Below, piece by piece: positions 1 to 8,064 of a stretch of 64,000 nucleotides of DNA (position 1 is its first letter; every line of letters begins with the position of its first letter). The translations under genes were made by a program, and so were the position numbers. Below the pieces are notes generated by a model. That model was not told where the DNA came from, ran no database searches, and saw only the letters and a list, made by a program, of their open reading frames with translations. Origin of the DNA: Palsa-504 sp963822765 (GTDB lineage: Bacteria > Actinomycetota > Actinomycetes > Streptosporangiales > Streptosporangiaceae); assembly GCA_963822765.1 (NCBI GenBank), contig CAWGJL010000038.1, positions 1 to 64,000 of the forward strand, written 5' to 3'.

Positions 1-298
1 ACGGCGGCAGTGCGCGCATTCTCCCGAATCTCCCGATCACTTTGTGATGCCATCTGTGGAGGCGCCCGATCCCGTCCACTCGACGCGGCGCCCGATCTGG
101 AGGTCACTGCCAGCGGAGGTAGCGGTCGACGCCGCCTGCGAGTGCCCAGCCGCCACTGGCTAGGTCCCGCCCTTCCCGGGCACCCAATGGGCAACGTGCG
201 GCTATGCGGCTTGACACGGCGGATAAGACCGGGACGCGCCCAGGGAACGGAAGTGCGTCAAGGGACTGCGCGGACCCCCACTCCGCGACGGCCTCCGG

Positions 299-501
299 CT
301 ACTTCTGGCGGCCCTGCTCGTCCTGGCCCTGGCCGAGGTGCTGCTCCGCGGCGTCGACAGCACGGTCGATCTGCTCGTCGTGCTGATGGTCGGTGTCGCG
401 CTCGGCGAACCCCGCCACTTCGTTGACCCCCTTGCGGCCTGCTCCGGGTGCTCCTCGGCGTAGGCCCGCGCCTTCTTCTCCAGGTCGCCGAACTCGCTCA
501 C
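299..501 (-). pseudogene. antitoxin-like small protein (MT0933 type), frame-broken
   Basis: Reading from a GTG at 501, preceded by a good ribosome binding site (AGGAGGA, about 8 nt upstream), the protein begins MSEFGDLEKKARAYAEEHPE. This is the charged helical start typical of the small actinobacterial MT0933-like antitoxin family. Near 427-440, beside a run of five C, the frame is lost. The neighbouring frame then continues with family-like sequence (KGVNEVAGFAERD, then DEQIDRAVDAAEQHLGQ) to a TAG at 299-301. Together the two frames give a protein of about 67 residues, the normal size. The 203-base span is one base short of whole codons. No toxin gene is visible next to it. Either the gene is inactivated or the homopolymer was misread. 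Family assignment is by eye. Confidence 0.6.
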
Positions 502-871
502 GCCATCCTCCTATGTCTCACCGGGCCCGGCCTGCCGCCCGGCCGCGTTCCCTGCGCGCCTACCCCGACGGCGGGAACCGATGCGCAGGCGCCCTCAGGC
601 GAAAACTCAGGCTGCTCTCCGTGACACGCTCCCCGGTCAGCCTCCTGGGCTGGATAAGTCTGCGGCTGCCTGCTGGCCACGTGGGCATGACCAATACCTC
701 GCGCCGGGCCCGTAGCGCTCGAACCTTCCGGGCCCGTGGCGCTCGACCGTGTCCGCGGCAGATCCGGATGTCGTTGGGAGCCTGCTCAGGTTGCTGGTCA
801 GCGTGCGAGCCGCTCCTGGCGGGCGGTCTTGGCGATGATGGCGACTTCCTCGGGGCACGTGGTCACGGACG
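502..871. other. intergenic stretch, no gene seen
   Basis: About 370 bases between the antitoxin-like gene and the DinB-type gene. Open frames here lack a ribosome binding site and show no recognisable protein. The part next to 501 must hold the promoter of the antitoxin-like gene. Nothing else is recognised. Confidence 0.5.
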
Positions 872-891
872 CCCCCCGGCAGGCCGGGGGG
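872..891 (-). terminator. hairpin after the ArsR/SRPBCC/DinB operon
   Basis: CCCCCCGG, a four-base loop CAGG, then CCGGGGGG form a perfect 8-bp G+C-only stem. It directly abuts the stop codon at 892-894 of the last gene of the operon. There is no clear T-run, as is common for actinobacterial terminators. Confidence 0.6.
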
Positions 892-1458
892 TCAACGCGG
901 CGTCCAGTCCGGGTCCCGGCCGATGAAGCCGAGCATCTCGGCCTGCACGTCGGCGTCGTCCTTCACCGGCACCCGGGCACCGTACTGTCCGGACGACCGC
1001 ATGACCTGCTCGATCGGCTGCATCCCGGCCAGCAGCTCGGCGCAGAAGTCGGAGTCGAGCCGGTCGTCTTGGCCGGTGGCCCGAGCGAGGTCCCAGGTGT
1101 GCATGAATACGTCGGCGGTGTAGAACTGGTCGATCGCGCGGTCCAACGGCACCTCGCCGATGTGCCGGTTGCTCAGGACCAGGTCGGCGGTCGCCGGGTC
1201 GTCGAGCAGCGTCTGCACGGCGTCGCACTGTGCCTGCCACGCGCCGACCGGGTCTTCGTCGACGCTCGGTCCGGCCGGCAGCTGTATGCCGCTGCCGGCG
1301 ACGAGGAACGAGGGGAACCACGCCGTCAGGTGGCCCACCACGTCCCGGGCGGTCCACTCGGCGACTGGCGAGGGCACGTCCCACGACCGGGTGCCCTGGA
1401 CGCGATGCGTGAACACCCGGCCGATCTCCCGGTGCCGCTCGGCGGGCCGGTCAGACAT
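892..1458 (-). CDS. DinB-superfamily protein, TIGR03086 / maleylpyruvate isomerase-like
   Basis: A 188-residue protein of the mycothiol-dependent maleylpyruvate isomerase/DinB type. These are four-helix metal-binding proteins, many of unknown substrate. The visible family pattern is VAEWTARDVVGHLTAWFPSF near residue 30, an early helix with a metal-type His in DVVGHL. A second His lies in the helix DQFYTADVFMHTWDLARATG near residue 110, and an acidic C-terminus follows. The ATG at 1458 overlaps the stop of the SRPBCC gene by 8 bases, so translation is probably coupled. An ATG at 1464 is an alternative start. It is the last gene of a three-gene operon controlled by the ArsR repressor. The exact reaction is not predictable. 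Confidence 0.8.
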   Translation of the reverse strand: MSDRPAERHREIGRVFTHRVQGTRSWDVPSPVAEWTARDVVGHLTAWFPSFLVAGSGIQLPAGPSVDEDPVGAWQAQCDAVQTLLDDPATADLVLSNRHIGEVPLDRAIDQFYTADVFMHTWDLARATGQDDRLDSDFCAELLAGMQPIEQVMRSSGQYGARVPVKDDADVQAEMLGFIGRDPDWTPR

Positions 1459-1933
1459 TGCCATTGACGAGCATCTCCTCGAGCTTCGCGTAGCCCTCGT
1501 TGACCCCGACCTCCATGCCGCTCTTGAGCCATGCGTCCCGGCTCTCGAAACTGTCCACAAGGGACTGCGTGCGCAGCCGGGTGCGGCCGTTGCCGAGGTC
1601 CTCGAACCACAGCGTCTCCAGGGCCACACCGTCGGGGTCGCCTTCGTAGGTGAACGTCTGCACGATGCGGTCCGGCCGGACCTCGTGGAAGCAGCCGCGG
1701 AACGCATGTTCCTCCCCGTCGCTGGTGGACACGAACCGCCAGCTGCCACCGGAGCGCGCGTCCCACTGCTCGATGCGCGTCTCCAGGGAGCTCGGGCCGA
1801 TCCACTGCGCGAACAACTTGGGATCGGTGTGCGCCCGGAACAGTTGCTCGGGCGTGCCCGCGAACTCGCGGGTTACGCGAATGATCGGCACGTTAGGGTC
1901 GGCCTCGATCGTGGCTTCGGCGATGGTGCTCAT
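1451..1933 (-). CDS. SRPBCC / AHSA1-family protein
   Basis: A 160-residue START-like (SRPBCC) protein. Such proteins form a helix-grip fold that encloses a hydrophobic ligand. Family signatures are TREFAGTPEQLFRAHTDPKL near residue 20, FAQWIGP, SGGSWRF and the TLWFEDLGNGRTRL strand. The gene directly follows an ArsR regulator and overlaps its stop as ATGA at 1930-1933. ArsR plus AHSA1 pairs are very common in actinobacteria; the regulator controls the pair, and the ligand is usually unknown. The start at 1933 is chosen for the ATGA coupling and because the family begins close to this point. Confidence 0.88.
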   Translation of the reverse strand: MSTIAEATIEADPNVPIIRVTREFAGTPEQLFRAHTDPKLFAQWIGPSSLETRIEQWDARSGGSWRFVSTSDGEEHAFRGCFHEVRPDRIVQTFTYEGDPDGVALETLWFEDLGNGRTRLRTQSLVDSFESRDAWLKSGMEVGVNEGYAKLEEMLVNGNV

Positions 1934-2340
1934 GCCGCACTTCCCTTCTGCTCGTCGTTGCTGGTCGCGGTTTCGTTCAGTTGCGCGAGGACCTCGTCCA
2001 AGCGGCGGTAACGCTCCTCCGCCTGGCGCCGGTAGCGCTCGATCCACTTGTCCATCAGGTCGAAGACCTCCGCCTCCAGCCGTACCGGCCGAGGCTGGGG
2101 ACCCGGCGGTCGGCTCACCACCCCGGCGTCCTCGAGCACTTTCAGGTGCTTGTAGACCGCCTGGAGCGAAATCTGGTACGGCTCGGCGAGCTGGTTCACA
2201 GTCGCGTCGCCGGCCGCCAGCCGGGTCACTATGTCGCGCCTAGTCGGATCCGCGAGCGCCGCGAAGATCCGGGACAGCTCGTCCACCGCCACCGACACCT
2301 CACTCGATTGGTCTTTCAACCCATTGGTTGAAACTAACAT
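1930..2340 (-). CDS. ArsR-family transcriptional regulator
   Basis: A winged-helix repressor of up to 136 residues. The core DELSRIFAALADPTRRDIVT is the classic ArsR first helix. The recognition helix region is ISLQAVYKHLKVLEDAGVVS. The usual metal-binding Cys motifs of arsenic sensors are absent, as in the subgroup that sits with SRPBCC genes. The longest reading frame starts at the ATG at 2340, but an operator-like palindrome lies inside its first codons. GTG codons at 2298, 2292 or 2286 would place that palindrome upstream and match the usual family start just before DELSRIF. The true start is therefore probably one of these GTGs. It is the first gene of the operon and likely autoregulated. 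Confidence 0.88.
   Translation of the reverse strand: MLVSTNGLKDQSSEVSVAVDELSRIFAALADPTRRDIVTRLAAGDATVNQLAEPYQISLQAVYKHLKVLEDAGVVSRPPGPQPRPVRLEAEVFDLMDKWIERYRRQAEERYRRLDEVLAQLNETATSNDEQKGSAA
2314..2333. promoter_or_regulatory. operator-like palindrome 1 of the ArsR operon
   Basis: TTTCAACC, spacer CATT, then GGTTGAAA form a perfect 8-bp inverted repeat in the start region of the ArsR gene. Its position and symmetry are those expected of an autorepressor site. Confidence 0.6.
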
Positions 2341-2360
2341 TAGGTCACCAATTCCAGATG

Positions 2361-2380
2361 TGTCAACCGTTGCGTTGAAA
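2361..2380. promoter_or_regulatory. operator-like palindrome 2 of the ArsR operon
   Basis: A second, weaker copy: TGTCAACC and GTTGAAA separated by a few bases, with matching TCAAC/GTTGA arms at 2363-2367 and 2374-2378. It lies about 47 bp upstream of the first palindrome and shares its CAAC/GTTG half-sites, suggesting a tandem operator. Confidence 0.45.
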
Positions 2381-2943
2381 GTCCTGCTCAGCCGTTGGGT
2401 GTGGACGAACAGGTGGGGTTGATCGTGGTTGGCCAGGTGCAGGTACTCCAGGTAGGAGGCCAGCGCCGACGCGGGGGTGGGGCCAGCGGGATGATCTGGT
2501 CGCCGAGTGGGGGCGACTCTCCTATGGGCTCATCCGGATCACCAACGCTAACTCCATCCGGCGCTACTTTTATCGACCCGCTTCTCCGGGAGTTGCCCAT
2601 ACATCCAGACGGAAAGCATTCCTTCTGCGTACGCAATTCCTACGCTCATGACGCGCACTCACGTCGGCATGAGCGGTAAACATCCGGCGGGCGAAGCCGA
2701 CGACACGCTCCGGGCTAGAGTCGGGCGGCGGGAAATCCGGTCCGTACGGTGCGGACTGGCGTGGCCAGCGAGCGCGGCAGAAACGCAAGGCGGTTACGCG
2801 GGCAGGCCCATCGGCACACACGCCTTGTGCCTCATCCCGCTCCGTCGCCGACCTCGGCCGGGCTCTGCCATCCCTGGCTTGGCGTTTTCTTGCCTGCGGC
2901 AACGCCGGGTGCGGATGGTGCGCCACAGGGGAGAGCTACGCCC
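2381..2943. other. intergenic region between the ArsR operon and integrase
   Basis: About 560 bases without a convincing gene. Open frames on both strands are short or out of phase with G+C third-position bias. It holds the upstream region of the ArsR operon at its left end and the ribosome binding site of the integrase (GGGGAGAG at about 2928) at its right end. It may contain remnants of the element that carried the integrase, but nothing can be named. Confidence 0.4.
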
Positions 2944-3879
2944 ATGACCATACTGCGACCGCGTTCCCGGCAGCCCAGGCAGCTGGACGCCGGGATACTC
3001 CAGGCCGAGATCAGCTCGTTCGCCCTGCGCCTGGCCGCCGAGGGTAAGGCCGCCAAGACGATCCAGACCTACACCGAGGCGGTCCAGTGGTTCGCCGCCG
3101 CCACCTGCATGCCCAGACAGGCCAGCCGGGTCAGCTGGGAGCAGGTCGACAGCTGCGACATTCAGCGGTGGATGGCGTGGCTGCTGGACCGCTACAGCAC
3201 CGCGTACGCCAGCAACCAGTACCGGGCCCTGCAGCAGTTCTTCAAATGGCTGGCCGCCGAAGACGGCCTGCCCGACCCGATGGTCGGGCTGCAGCCACCG
3301 CGCGTCCCGGACAAGCTGGTCCCGGTCTTCACGCCCGACGAGCTGACCCGGCTGGAGCAGGCGTGCGCGGGCCGCAGCTTCGCGCAGCGCCGCGATACCG
3401 CGATCATCGCGGTGTTCACCGCGACCGGCATCCGGCTCTCCGAGCTGGCCGGCCTGCGGGAGAGCGACGTCGACCTTTGGCAGCGCGAGATCACCGTCCG
3501 CGGCAAGGGCGGCAAGGACCGGATCGTCCGGATCGGCCACCAGGCCGCCCGGAGCGTGGACCGGTACATCCGCGCTCGCTCCCGGCACGCCCAGGCCTGG
3601 CGGTCTCAGCTGTGGCTCGGTGCCAACAACCGGGAGCCGCTGACCGCCGCGGGGATTTATCAGATGATCGCCCGCCGCGGCCAGCAATGCGGACTCAGGG
3701 TCTACCCGCACCGGTTCCGGCACCACTTCAGCCACACCTGGCTGGACCGTGGCGGCCCCGAAGGCGATCTGATGGAACTCAACGGGTGGACCTCACCCCA
3801 GATGCTCCGCCGCTACGGCGCCAGCGCCCGCAGCGCCCGCGCCCGCCGCACCTACGACCGCATTATGACCGACACCTGA
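2944..3879 (+). CDS. tyrosine recombinase / integrase (XerC/D-like)
   Basis: A 311-residue site-specific recombinase. The N-terminal SAM-like DNA-binding domain covers about residues 10-110 (KTIQTYTEAVQWFAAAT, then YRALQQFFKWLAAEDGL). The catalytic domain follows, with Arg in ATGIRLSELAGL, Lys in RGKGGKDR, the HxxR box in YPHRFRHHFSHTW, Trp in place of the second His in LNGWTS, and the nucleophile Tyr in LRRYGAS. All catalytic positions are therefore present. The ATG at 2944 is chosen because GGGGAGAG precedes it and the family N-terminus fits; the upstream open frame is not protein-like. It stands alone, 355 bases from a tRNA cluster, which is a common integration site. No excisionase, replication or cargo genes are visible. 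Confidence 0.9.
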   Translation: MTILRPRSRQPRQLDAGILQAEISSFALRLAAEGKAAKTIQTYTEAVQWFAAATCMPRQASRVSWEQVDSCDIQRWMAWLLDRYSTAYASNQYRALQQFFKWLAAEDGLPDPMVGLQPPRVPDKLVPVFTPDELTRLEQACAGRSFAQRRDTAIIAVFTATGIRLSELAGLRESDVDLWQREITVRGKGGKDRIVRIGHQAARSVDRYIRARSRHAQAWRSQLWLGANNREPLTAAGIYQMIARRGQQCGLRVYPHRFRHHFSHTWLDRGGPEGDLMELNGWTSPQMLRRYGASARSARARRTYDRIMTDT

Positions 3880-4233
3880 CACCACCAGCACTGGCCCTAG
3901 GCACTCGCCGACAGACCGCCGTCGCCTCGGAGAACAAGCGAGGATTGGGCGCCCGGGCACTCAACTGCTGGCCAGCAACGCGGGCTTAGCCGCGGATTTC
4001 CCCTCAAACTGGGGTGCCAAGACTCTGAATGGCCAGCTACGTGAGCCGCCGAGGAACTTCGGCGTGCCCCACAAAAATCCCACAAGTCCGCATCCCGGAC
4101 CCGCCCCACAGACATCCCACGGACACGACGGCACTCCGCGGCACTCTCCGGCATTCCTGTTAAAATGGAGATGAAAACGTACCCTGAACAGGCGAAACGC
4201 AGGTGCAGCAGGCTGCTAAGCCGTGCCGATCGG
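3880..4233. other. gap between integrase and tRNA-Phe
   Basis: About 350 bases without a gene. There is a locally A+T-rich patch at 4158-4180. I looked for a copy of the tRNA-Phe 3' end, which would mark an att site, and found none in this stretch or upstream of the integrase. Confidence 0.4.
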
Positions 4234-4310
4234 TGGTGGTCAGGGACAGGATCGAACTGTCGACCTTCCGCTTTTCAGGCGGACGCTCATACCGACTGAG
4301 CTACCTGACC
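4234..4310 (-). tRNA. tRNA-Phe (GAA)
   Basis: A complete cloverleaf on the minus strand: acceptor GGTCAGG/CCTGACC, anticodon loop CTGAAAA giving GAA, T-arm GACAG/CTGTC with TTCGATC. The discriminator A is followed by an encoded CCA (4234-4236). It is the last of three tandem tRNA genes. Confidence 0.95.
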
Positions 4311-4348
4311 TGGCTGGATACCCAGTGAGTCCACACCGGGTATCCCTG

Positions 4349-4423
4349 CGGTCCTGACGGGATTTGAACCCGCGACCTCCACCTTGACAGGGTGGCGAGC
4401 ACTCCAAGCTGCTCTACAGGACC
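4349..4423 (-). tRNA. tRNA-Asp (GTC)
   Basis: A cloverleaf on the minus strand with acceptor GGTCCTG/CAGGACC, anticodon stem CCACC/GGTGG around loop CTGTCAA (anticodon GTC) and discriminator G, the Asp identity base. It is the middle gene of the Glu-Asp-Phe cluster. CCA is not encoded. Confidence 0.95.
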
Positions 4424-4449
4424 TCGTACCGCCAACCGTAGCCGACGTG

Positions 4450-4522
4450 TGCCCCCAACGGGATTCGAACCCGTGCCGCCGCCTTGAAAGGGCGGTGTCC
4501 TAGGCCGCTAGACGATGGGGGC
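4450..4522 (-). tRNA. tRNA-Glu (TTC)
   Basis: A cloverleaf on the minus strand with acceptor GCCCCCA/TGGGGGC, anticodon stem CCGCC/GGCGG around CTTTCAA (anticodon TTC) and discriminator A. It is first in the transcribed order Glu-Asp-Phe, the usual actinobacterial cluster. Confidence 0.95.
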
Positions 4523-4830
4523 GCCGACGGTTTTGGCCGCCGTAACCGTATCAGCCCGTCGGGGACTGCCTCAGCATAGGGGACAGACACCCCAACCAGC
4601 AAAGCGGAACGACCGTATCGCGACCTGCCTGGGCAGATTCGGCGCGGCGCCTCTTGCCAAGAGGGCCACGATCAGCCACGGTAAGCGATAAGAGAGTCAC
4701 GCAGTGACGTTTCCAGCAGGGCGAACCGGGCTATGTCACTGTATGATCGGGGGAAGCAACTATGTGTGACGACCAGACAGGTCACATCCCACGCGGGACC
4801 TTGGCCGATGCCCGAGGGTGAACGACGCCA
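4523..4830. other. divergent intergenic region between the tRNA cluster and MFS gene
   Basis: About 310 bases that must hold the promoter of the tRNA cluster (minus) and of the MFS gene (plus). No protein-like reading frame and no clear consensus promoter were recognised. Confidence 0.4.
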
Positions 4831-6195
4831 GTGACGACCGAGCCGCGGACCGAGCTCCGGGCTGAGCCCGGGCCGAGCCGGCTCCGGGCCGGGCGGGCTC
4901 CGGTGTACCCGGCAGGCCAGGCGCTGGAGGGCACCCCGTCCGGCAGGCACCGGCGGGCCCGGGAGCAGCACTCGTCCTACCGCGAGGTCTTCGCCATCGC
5001 GGAGTTCCGCGCGCTGTGGACCGCGCAGGTGCTCTCCTTCGCCGGCGATCAGTTCGCGCAGGTCGCCATCGCCATCCTGGTGTACCGGCAGACGCACTCG
5101 GCGTTTCTCACCGCGCTGGCCTACGCCTTCACCTACCTGCCGCCGATCGCGGGCGGACCGCTGCTGTCGGGCCTGGCGGACCTGTTCCCGCGCCGCCGGG
5201 TCATGATCGCCTGCGACGTCCTCCGGATCGGCACGGTCGGGCTGATGGCGATACCGGGCATGCCGTTCCCGGCGCTGTGCGCGCTGCTGTTCTGCACCGT
5301 GCTGGCCGGGGCGCCGTTCTCCTCCGCCCGGGCCGCGCTGCTGCCCGATGTGCTGCCCGGCGACAAGTTCGTGCTCGGCTCCGCGGTGGGCAACATCAGC
5401 TTCCAGGCGAGTCAGATCCTGGGGTTCGTGGCAGGCGCGGCGGTCGTCGCCGTGGTTGACCCGTACCGGACGCTGGGCTTGGACGCCGTTACGTTCGGAA
5501 TATCCGCTCTTATCGTCGCGGCCGGAGTGAGACCGCGGCCGTTGCCGAGGCGGGAGGCGGCGCGGCCCTCCCTGTGGGCGGTGTCGGCCGACGGGATCCG
5601 GATTGTGTTCGGCAACCGGCGGCTGCTGACCCTGCTGCTGTTCGGCTGGCTGGCCGGCTTCTACATCGTCCCGGAGGGGCTCGCGGCGCCGTACGCGCAT
5701 TCGCTGCACGGCAGCACGGTGACGGTGGGGCTGCTGATGGCCGCCATGCCGTTCGGCATGGTGGTCGGCGCCTTCCTGCTCAGCCGGATCGCCACTCCGT
5801 CAACCCGGATGCGGATGATGGGCTGGCTGGCCATCTTGTCCTGCGTCCCGCTGATCGGAAGCGCGGCGGACCCGCCGCTGTGGTGCGTGCTGCTGCTGTG
5901 GGCGCTGGCCGGAGCGGGCGGCGCGTACCAGCTGGCCGCGGCCGCGGCCTTCGTGCAGGCCCTGCGGCCCGGCACCCGGGCCCGGGCGTTCGGCCTGGCG
6001 CAGTCGGGCCTGTACGCCGTCCAGGGGCTGGGCATCCTGGCCGGCGGGGCGGTGGCGCAGGCGATCGGCGCGCCGCTCGCCGTCGGCCTGGCCGGGCTGA
6101 TCGGCCTGACCGCGGCCACCATGCTCGCCGTCAGCTGGACCCAGCTGCACGGCCACCTGCCCCCGGCCCCCGCGCCCGAGGCAGCGGACGCCTAG
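4831..6195 (+). CDS. MFS transporter (MFS_3-like)
   Basis: A 454-residue major facilitator superfamily membrane protein. After a hydrophilic tail of about 55 residues come roughly twelve membrane segments in two halves. The A-like motif between segments 2 and 3 is visible as GLADLFPRRRVMIACD. The N-terminal FRALWTAQVLSFAGDQFAQVAIAILVY helix pair is typical of the MFS_3 group, which includes macrolide and enterobactin exporters, so export of a small hydrophobic or siderophore-like compound is likely. The substrate cannot be read from sequence. The GTG at 4831 is the earliest start; a later start nearer residue 50 is possible. The stop overlaps that of the convergent PspC gene by 4 bases. Confidence 0.88.
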   Translation: MTTEPRTELRAEPGPSRLRAGRAPVYPAGQALEGTPSGRHRRAREQHSSYREVFAIAEFRALWTAQVLSFAGDQFAQVAIAILVYRQTHSAFLTALAYAFTYLPPIAGGPLLSGLADLFPRRRVMIACDVLRIGTVGLMAIPGMPFPALCALLFCTVLAGAPFSSARAALLPDVLPGDKFVLGSAVGNISFQASQILGFVAGAAVVAVVDPYRTLGLDAVTFGISALIVAAGVRPRPLPRREAARPSLWAVSADGIRIVFGNRRLLTLLLFGWLAGFYIVPEGLAAPYAHSLHGSTVTVGLLMAAMPFGMVVGAFLLSRIATPSTRMRMMGWLAILSCVPLIGSAADPPLWCVLLLWALAGAGGAYQLAAAAAFVQALRPGTRARAFGLAQSGLYAVQGLGILAGGAVAQAIGAPLAVGLAGLIGLTAATMLAVSWTQLHGHLPPAPAPEAADA

Positions 6196-6443
6196 GACCG
6201 GCGCTTGTTGACCACGTTGTCGGCGATCGAGGTCCCTTCCACCTCGTCCGGGATGATCACCCAGGCCACCAGGTAGAGGAGGGCCCCCAACCCGCCGAAG
6301 ACCGTGAGCAGGGCAAACGCCAGACGGACCAGGGTCGGGTCGACCCCGAAGTAGGTCGCGAGGCCCGCTGCGACGCCCGCGACAACCCGGCCGTTCCGGA
6401 TCCGGTACAGGCGCCTGGCGGCGCCGTTGTTCGGTTCGTTCAT
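6192..6443 (-). CDS. PspC-domain membrane protein
   Basis: An 83-residue protein with a PspC domain: RRLYRIRNGRVVAGVAAGLATYFGVDPTLVRLAF, followed by one or two hydrophobic segments ending VAWVIIPDE. Stand-alone PspC proteins are small membrane proteins of the phage-shock or envelope-stress type. There is no neighbouring PspA or PspB gene. It converges on the MFS gene, with the two stops overlapping in CTAG. Confidence 0.9.
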   Translation of the reverse strand: MNEPNNGAARRLYRIRNGRVVAGVAAGLATYFGVDPTLVRLAFALLTVFGGLGALLYLVAWVIIPDEVEGTSIADNVVNKRRS

Positions 6444-6530
6444 GGGTCGATCATGCCCGGTACGGGGCCGGGCTCACATCAGGGAGGTCCCCTAATTAAC
6501 CTGATCAGTAGCTCTAAGAGAGGAACCGCC

Positions 6531-7688
6531 ATGCCGGACACGGACCTGATCGACATCGATGGCCAGCTCACCGACGAAGAACGACTGCTCCGCGACACCG
6601 TGCGGGCGTTCACCACCGAACGGGTCCTGCCGCACGTCACCGACTGGTTCGAGGCGGGCACGCTGCCCCGCGAGATCATGCCGGAGCTCGGCAAGCTGGG
6701 CCTGCTCGGCATGCACCTGACCGGGTACGGCTGCGCCGGGGCGGGGGCGGTCGCGTACGGCGTGGCGTGCCGGGAGCTGGAGGCGTGCGACTCCGGGCTG
6801 CGCAGCGCGACGTCGGTGCAGGGGTCGCTGGCCATGTTCCCGATCTGGCGGTTCGGGTCGGAGGAGCAGAAGGCCGAATGGCTGCCCCGGATGGCCACCG
6901 GAGAAGCGATCGGCTGCTTCGGGCTCACCGAGCCCGACCACGGTTCGGACCCGGGCAGCATGCGGACCTTCGCCCGGCAGGACGGGTCCGACTGGGTGCT
7001 TTCCGGGACCAAGATGTGGATCACCAACGGCAGCATCGCCGACATCGCCGTGGTCTGGGCCAACAGCGCGGAGGGCATCCGCGGCTTCCTGGTGCCCCGC
7101 GGGACCCCGGGGTTCAGCGCGCGCGACATCCACAAGAAGCTCTCGCTGCGGGCCTCCATCACCTCCGAGCTGTACCTGGACGACGTGCGCCTGCCTGCCG
7201 AGGCCGTGCTCCCGGGAGTGGCCGGGCTGAAGGGGCCGCTGTCCTGCCTGACCGAGGCGCGCTACGGCATCGCCTGGGGCGTCACCGGCGCGGCGCGGAC
7301 CTGCCTGGAGAGCGCGATCGAGTACGCGCAGACCCGCGAGCAGTTCGGCAAGCCGATCGGGTCGTTCCAGCTGACCCAGTCCAAGCTGAGCTGGATGGCG
7401 ACCGATCTGTACCGGTCGCAGCTGCTGGCCCTGCACGTGGGCCGGCTCAAGGAGGCCGGTTCGGTCACGCCGGTGCAGGTCAGCATCGCCAAGATGACCA
7501 ACGTCCGGTCGGCGATCGACATCGCCCGGCAGGCCCGGACCGTGCTCGGCGCCAGCGGCGTGACGCTGGAGTACCCGCCGATCCGGCACGCGAACAACCT
7601 TGAGGCCGTGCTCACCTACGAGGGCACCGAGGAGATCCACCTGCTGGCCATCGGCCACGCCCTGACCGGCATCTCCGCGTACCGCTAG
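6531..7688 (+). CDS. gcdH: glutaryl-CoA dehydrogenase-type acyl-CoA dehydrogenase
   Basis: A 385-residue FAD-dependent acyl-CoA dehydrogenase. GCDH-type features are CDSGLRSATSVQGSLAMFPI near residue 90, FGLTEPDHGSDPGSM near 130, KMWITNGSIADIAVVWA, and the active-site Glu in TYEGTEEIH near 363. Glutaryl-CoA dehydrogenase converts glutaryl-CoA to crotonyl-CoA in lysine and tryptophan catabolism. The length matches the family. The ATG at 6531 is preceded by a GAGAGGA site. No other pathway gene is adjacent, and the divergent neighbour encodes PspC. A related short-chain acyl-CoA specificity cannot be excluded. Confidence 0.85.
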   Translation: MPDTDLIDIDGQLTDEERLLRDTVRAFTTERVLPHVTDWFEAGTLPREIMPELGKLGLLGMHLTGYGCAGAGAVAYGVACRELEACDSGLRSATSVQGSLAMFPIWRFGSEEQKAEWLPRMATGEAIGCFGLTEPDHGSDPGSMRTFARQDGSDWVLSGTKMWITNGSIADIAVVWANSAEGIRGFLVPRGTPGFSARDIHKKLSLRASITSELYLDDVRLPAEAVLPGVAGLKGPLSCLTEARYGIAWGVTGAARTCLESAIEYAQTREQFGKPIGSFQLTQSKLSWMATDLYRSQLLALHVGRLKEAGSVTPVQVSIAKMTNVRSAIDIARQARTVLGASGVTLEYPPIRHANNLEAVLTYEGTEEIHLLAIGHALTGISAYR

Positions 7689-7924
7689 CTTTCGCGCCTG
7701 GTCCCCGTGATCGCGGGCTGCGCGAGCGGTGGGGTGCTCGCTGCTCGGGCGGGACGACATGGGTGCCGCAACGACGCCGTTGGAGGGTCTGCTCGCGAGG
7801 CTGTTCCGGGAGGAGGCCACGCCGCCGGACGCCGCGTGCCCGGGCGGGGCACGAGCGTCCGGACGACGAGCGGGCCGGGAAGTCGGTACGCTTCGTCTTT
7901 AGGCGCCGGCCTGTTCGGCGCGGC

Positions 7925-7999
7925 GGGGCGTTAGCTCAATGGCAGAGCAGTGGGCTTTTAACCCATTGGTTCAGGGTTCGACCCCCTGGCGCCCCACCA
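7925..7999 (+). tRNA. tRNA-Lys (TTT)
   Basis: Cloverleaf with acceptor GGGGCGT/GCGCCCC, anticodon loop CTTTTAA giving TTT, T-arm CAGGG/CCCTG, discriminator A and an encoded CCA at 7997-7999. There is a G-T pair in the acceptor and one in the anticodon stem. Confidence 0.92.
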
Positions 8000-8014
8000 G
8001 CCAGTCCGCTGCAG

Positions 8015-8064
8015 AGATCGTGGATCGAAATGGGTGTGATAACGCCAGTAACGATCCACGGTCT
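8015..8064. repeat. 13-bp inverted repeat downstream of tRNA-Lys
   Basis: AGATCGTGGATCG (8015-8027) and CGATCCACGGTCT (8052-8064) are reverse complements with one mismatch that would be a G-U pair in RNA. The loop is 24 bases. There is no T-run, so it is not an obvious terminator. Confidence 0.7.

Noticed and set aside
5574..6530. A long in-frame extension upstream of the glutaryl-CoA dehydrogenase start
   Set aside because: It runs through the MFS gene in another frame and across the PspC gene. The ATG at 6531 has a ribosome binding site and matches the family start.
7759..7902. A 47-codon frame (start MGAATTPLEGLLARLFREEA) upstream of tRNA-Lys
   Set aside because: The first half looks protein-like but the ribosome binding site is weak and the second half is low-complexity. 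Not enough to call a gene.
2318..7971. AACCCATTGGTT occurs in the ArsR palindrome (2318-2329) and in the tRNA-Lys anticodon arm (7960-7971)
   Set aside because: Only twelve bases match, the flanks differ, and each copy is explained by its own symmetry. Judged coincidental.
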